Below, piece after piece: positions 63,585 through 64,000 of a DNA stretch of 64,000 nucleotides. Position numbers and translations under genes: made by a program. The notes under the pieces were generated by a model. The model searched no databases and was not told the DNA's origin. It worked only from the letters and a program-made list of their open reading frames with translations. How positions within the stretch are numbered: position 1 is the stretch's first letter; each line of letters opens with the position of its first letter. Origin of the DNA: Leuctra nigra (taxonomy: Eukaryota; Arthropoda; Insecta; Plecoptera; Leuctridae). The stretch is taken from assembly GCA_934045905.1 (NCBI GenBank), contig OW203763.1, forward strand, positions 46,865,494 through 46,929,493, read 5' to 3'.

Positions 63585-64000
63585 TCACAAGCGCTCGGCA
63601 GTTTTAGAAAATTGAGAGAGAAAAATTGTTTCATAAGTGAGTGTAACTTTTACAGGATGTTCACATGATCAGTCTGATTGTATATTAGTGCATTTTTTTA
63701 TTTTTGTTATTGCATCGTTAATTAGGCGCCGGTTATTCAACAAAACTGCGCAAAACTATGAAATTTGCGATACGATTGGAGACCAAACCCGTAAACCAAT
63801 TGATCTCAAATTTTAATCATGATTAGATGAAAGACAAACTTAGGGTTATCCCTTGGCACATTTTTGAAATTTAATTTTATACGGCGCCCAGGGAGACAAG
63901 AAAATAGTTAATTTTTCACCAAAAATCCACTAATTATTACTAATTAACGAAACAAAAGATTAAAAATGTACCAAGGGATAACCCTAAGTTTGTATTTTAT
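63585..64000 (-). repeat. interspersed repeat: empty-site paralogue of the hook intron 4 repeat
   Basis: Reverse complement of this stretch matches about 6,590-6,880 and then directly 9,784-9,905, skipping the 2.9-kb foldback. Shared words include TTGGTTTACGGG/TTGGTTCACGGG, CTCCAATCGTATCG and GGCGCCTAATTAAC. It is cut by the window end. Confidence 0.8.

Overview
The window is insect genomic DNA: AT-rich, intron-containing, dense in transposons and satellites, with no prokaryotic-style gene packing. The two host genes and frequent CTACCTA/TAGGTAC words would fit a hemipteran such as a planthopper, but the species is an inference.

Two host genes lie tail to tail. (1) The 3' half of hook, a microtubule/dynein-adaptor coiled-coil protein, runs on the + strand from base 1 to a stop at 17,506-17,508. 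Six exons are visible, and the C-terminal motif GQSFLARQRQAT is diagnostic. (2) A complete sodium- and chloride-dependent GABA transporter (SLC6 family, insect Gat-like) runs on the - strand. Its ATG is at 53,345-53,347 and its stop at 24,056-24,058. Twelve coding exons in compatible phases give 625 aa. A possible non-coding first exon lies near 61.5 kb.

Almost everything else is repeat. hook intron 4 (4.8-10.5 kb) holds nested foldback elements. One is a 2.9-kb foldback with a CAAT target duplication; a related copy without the insertion is at 63.7 kb. hook intron 5 holds a 73-bp satellite of exactly 85 units with no net length change. Between the genes is a decayed LINE interrupted by a hAT-type MITE.

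The 15.8-kb transporter intron 11 holds the most striking structure. Six Dong/R4-type non-LTR retrotransposons, carrying reverse transcriptase plus a C-terminal restriction-like endonuclease, stand head to tail. All are antisense to the host gene and each is separated from the next by (TAA)n. They belong to two subfamilies, vary in 5' truncation, and two keep long uninterrupted C-terminal reading frames.

Other transporter introns and the upstream region carry a 30-bp minisatellite (45 units), a 61-bp repeat, and Helitron-like elements of about 1.8 kb. The Helitron-like elements contain repeated modules that pair CRE/ETS-like words with a YY1-like word. Upstream there are also a 52-bp satellite with a built-in hairpin and two heptamer satellites. 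No CRISPR array, rRNA gene or prokaryotic gene is present.
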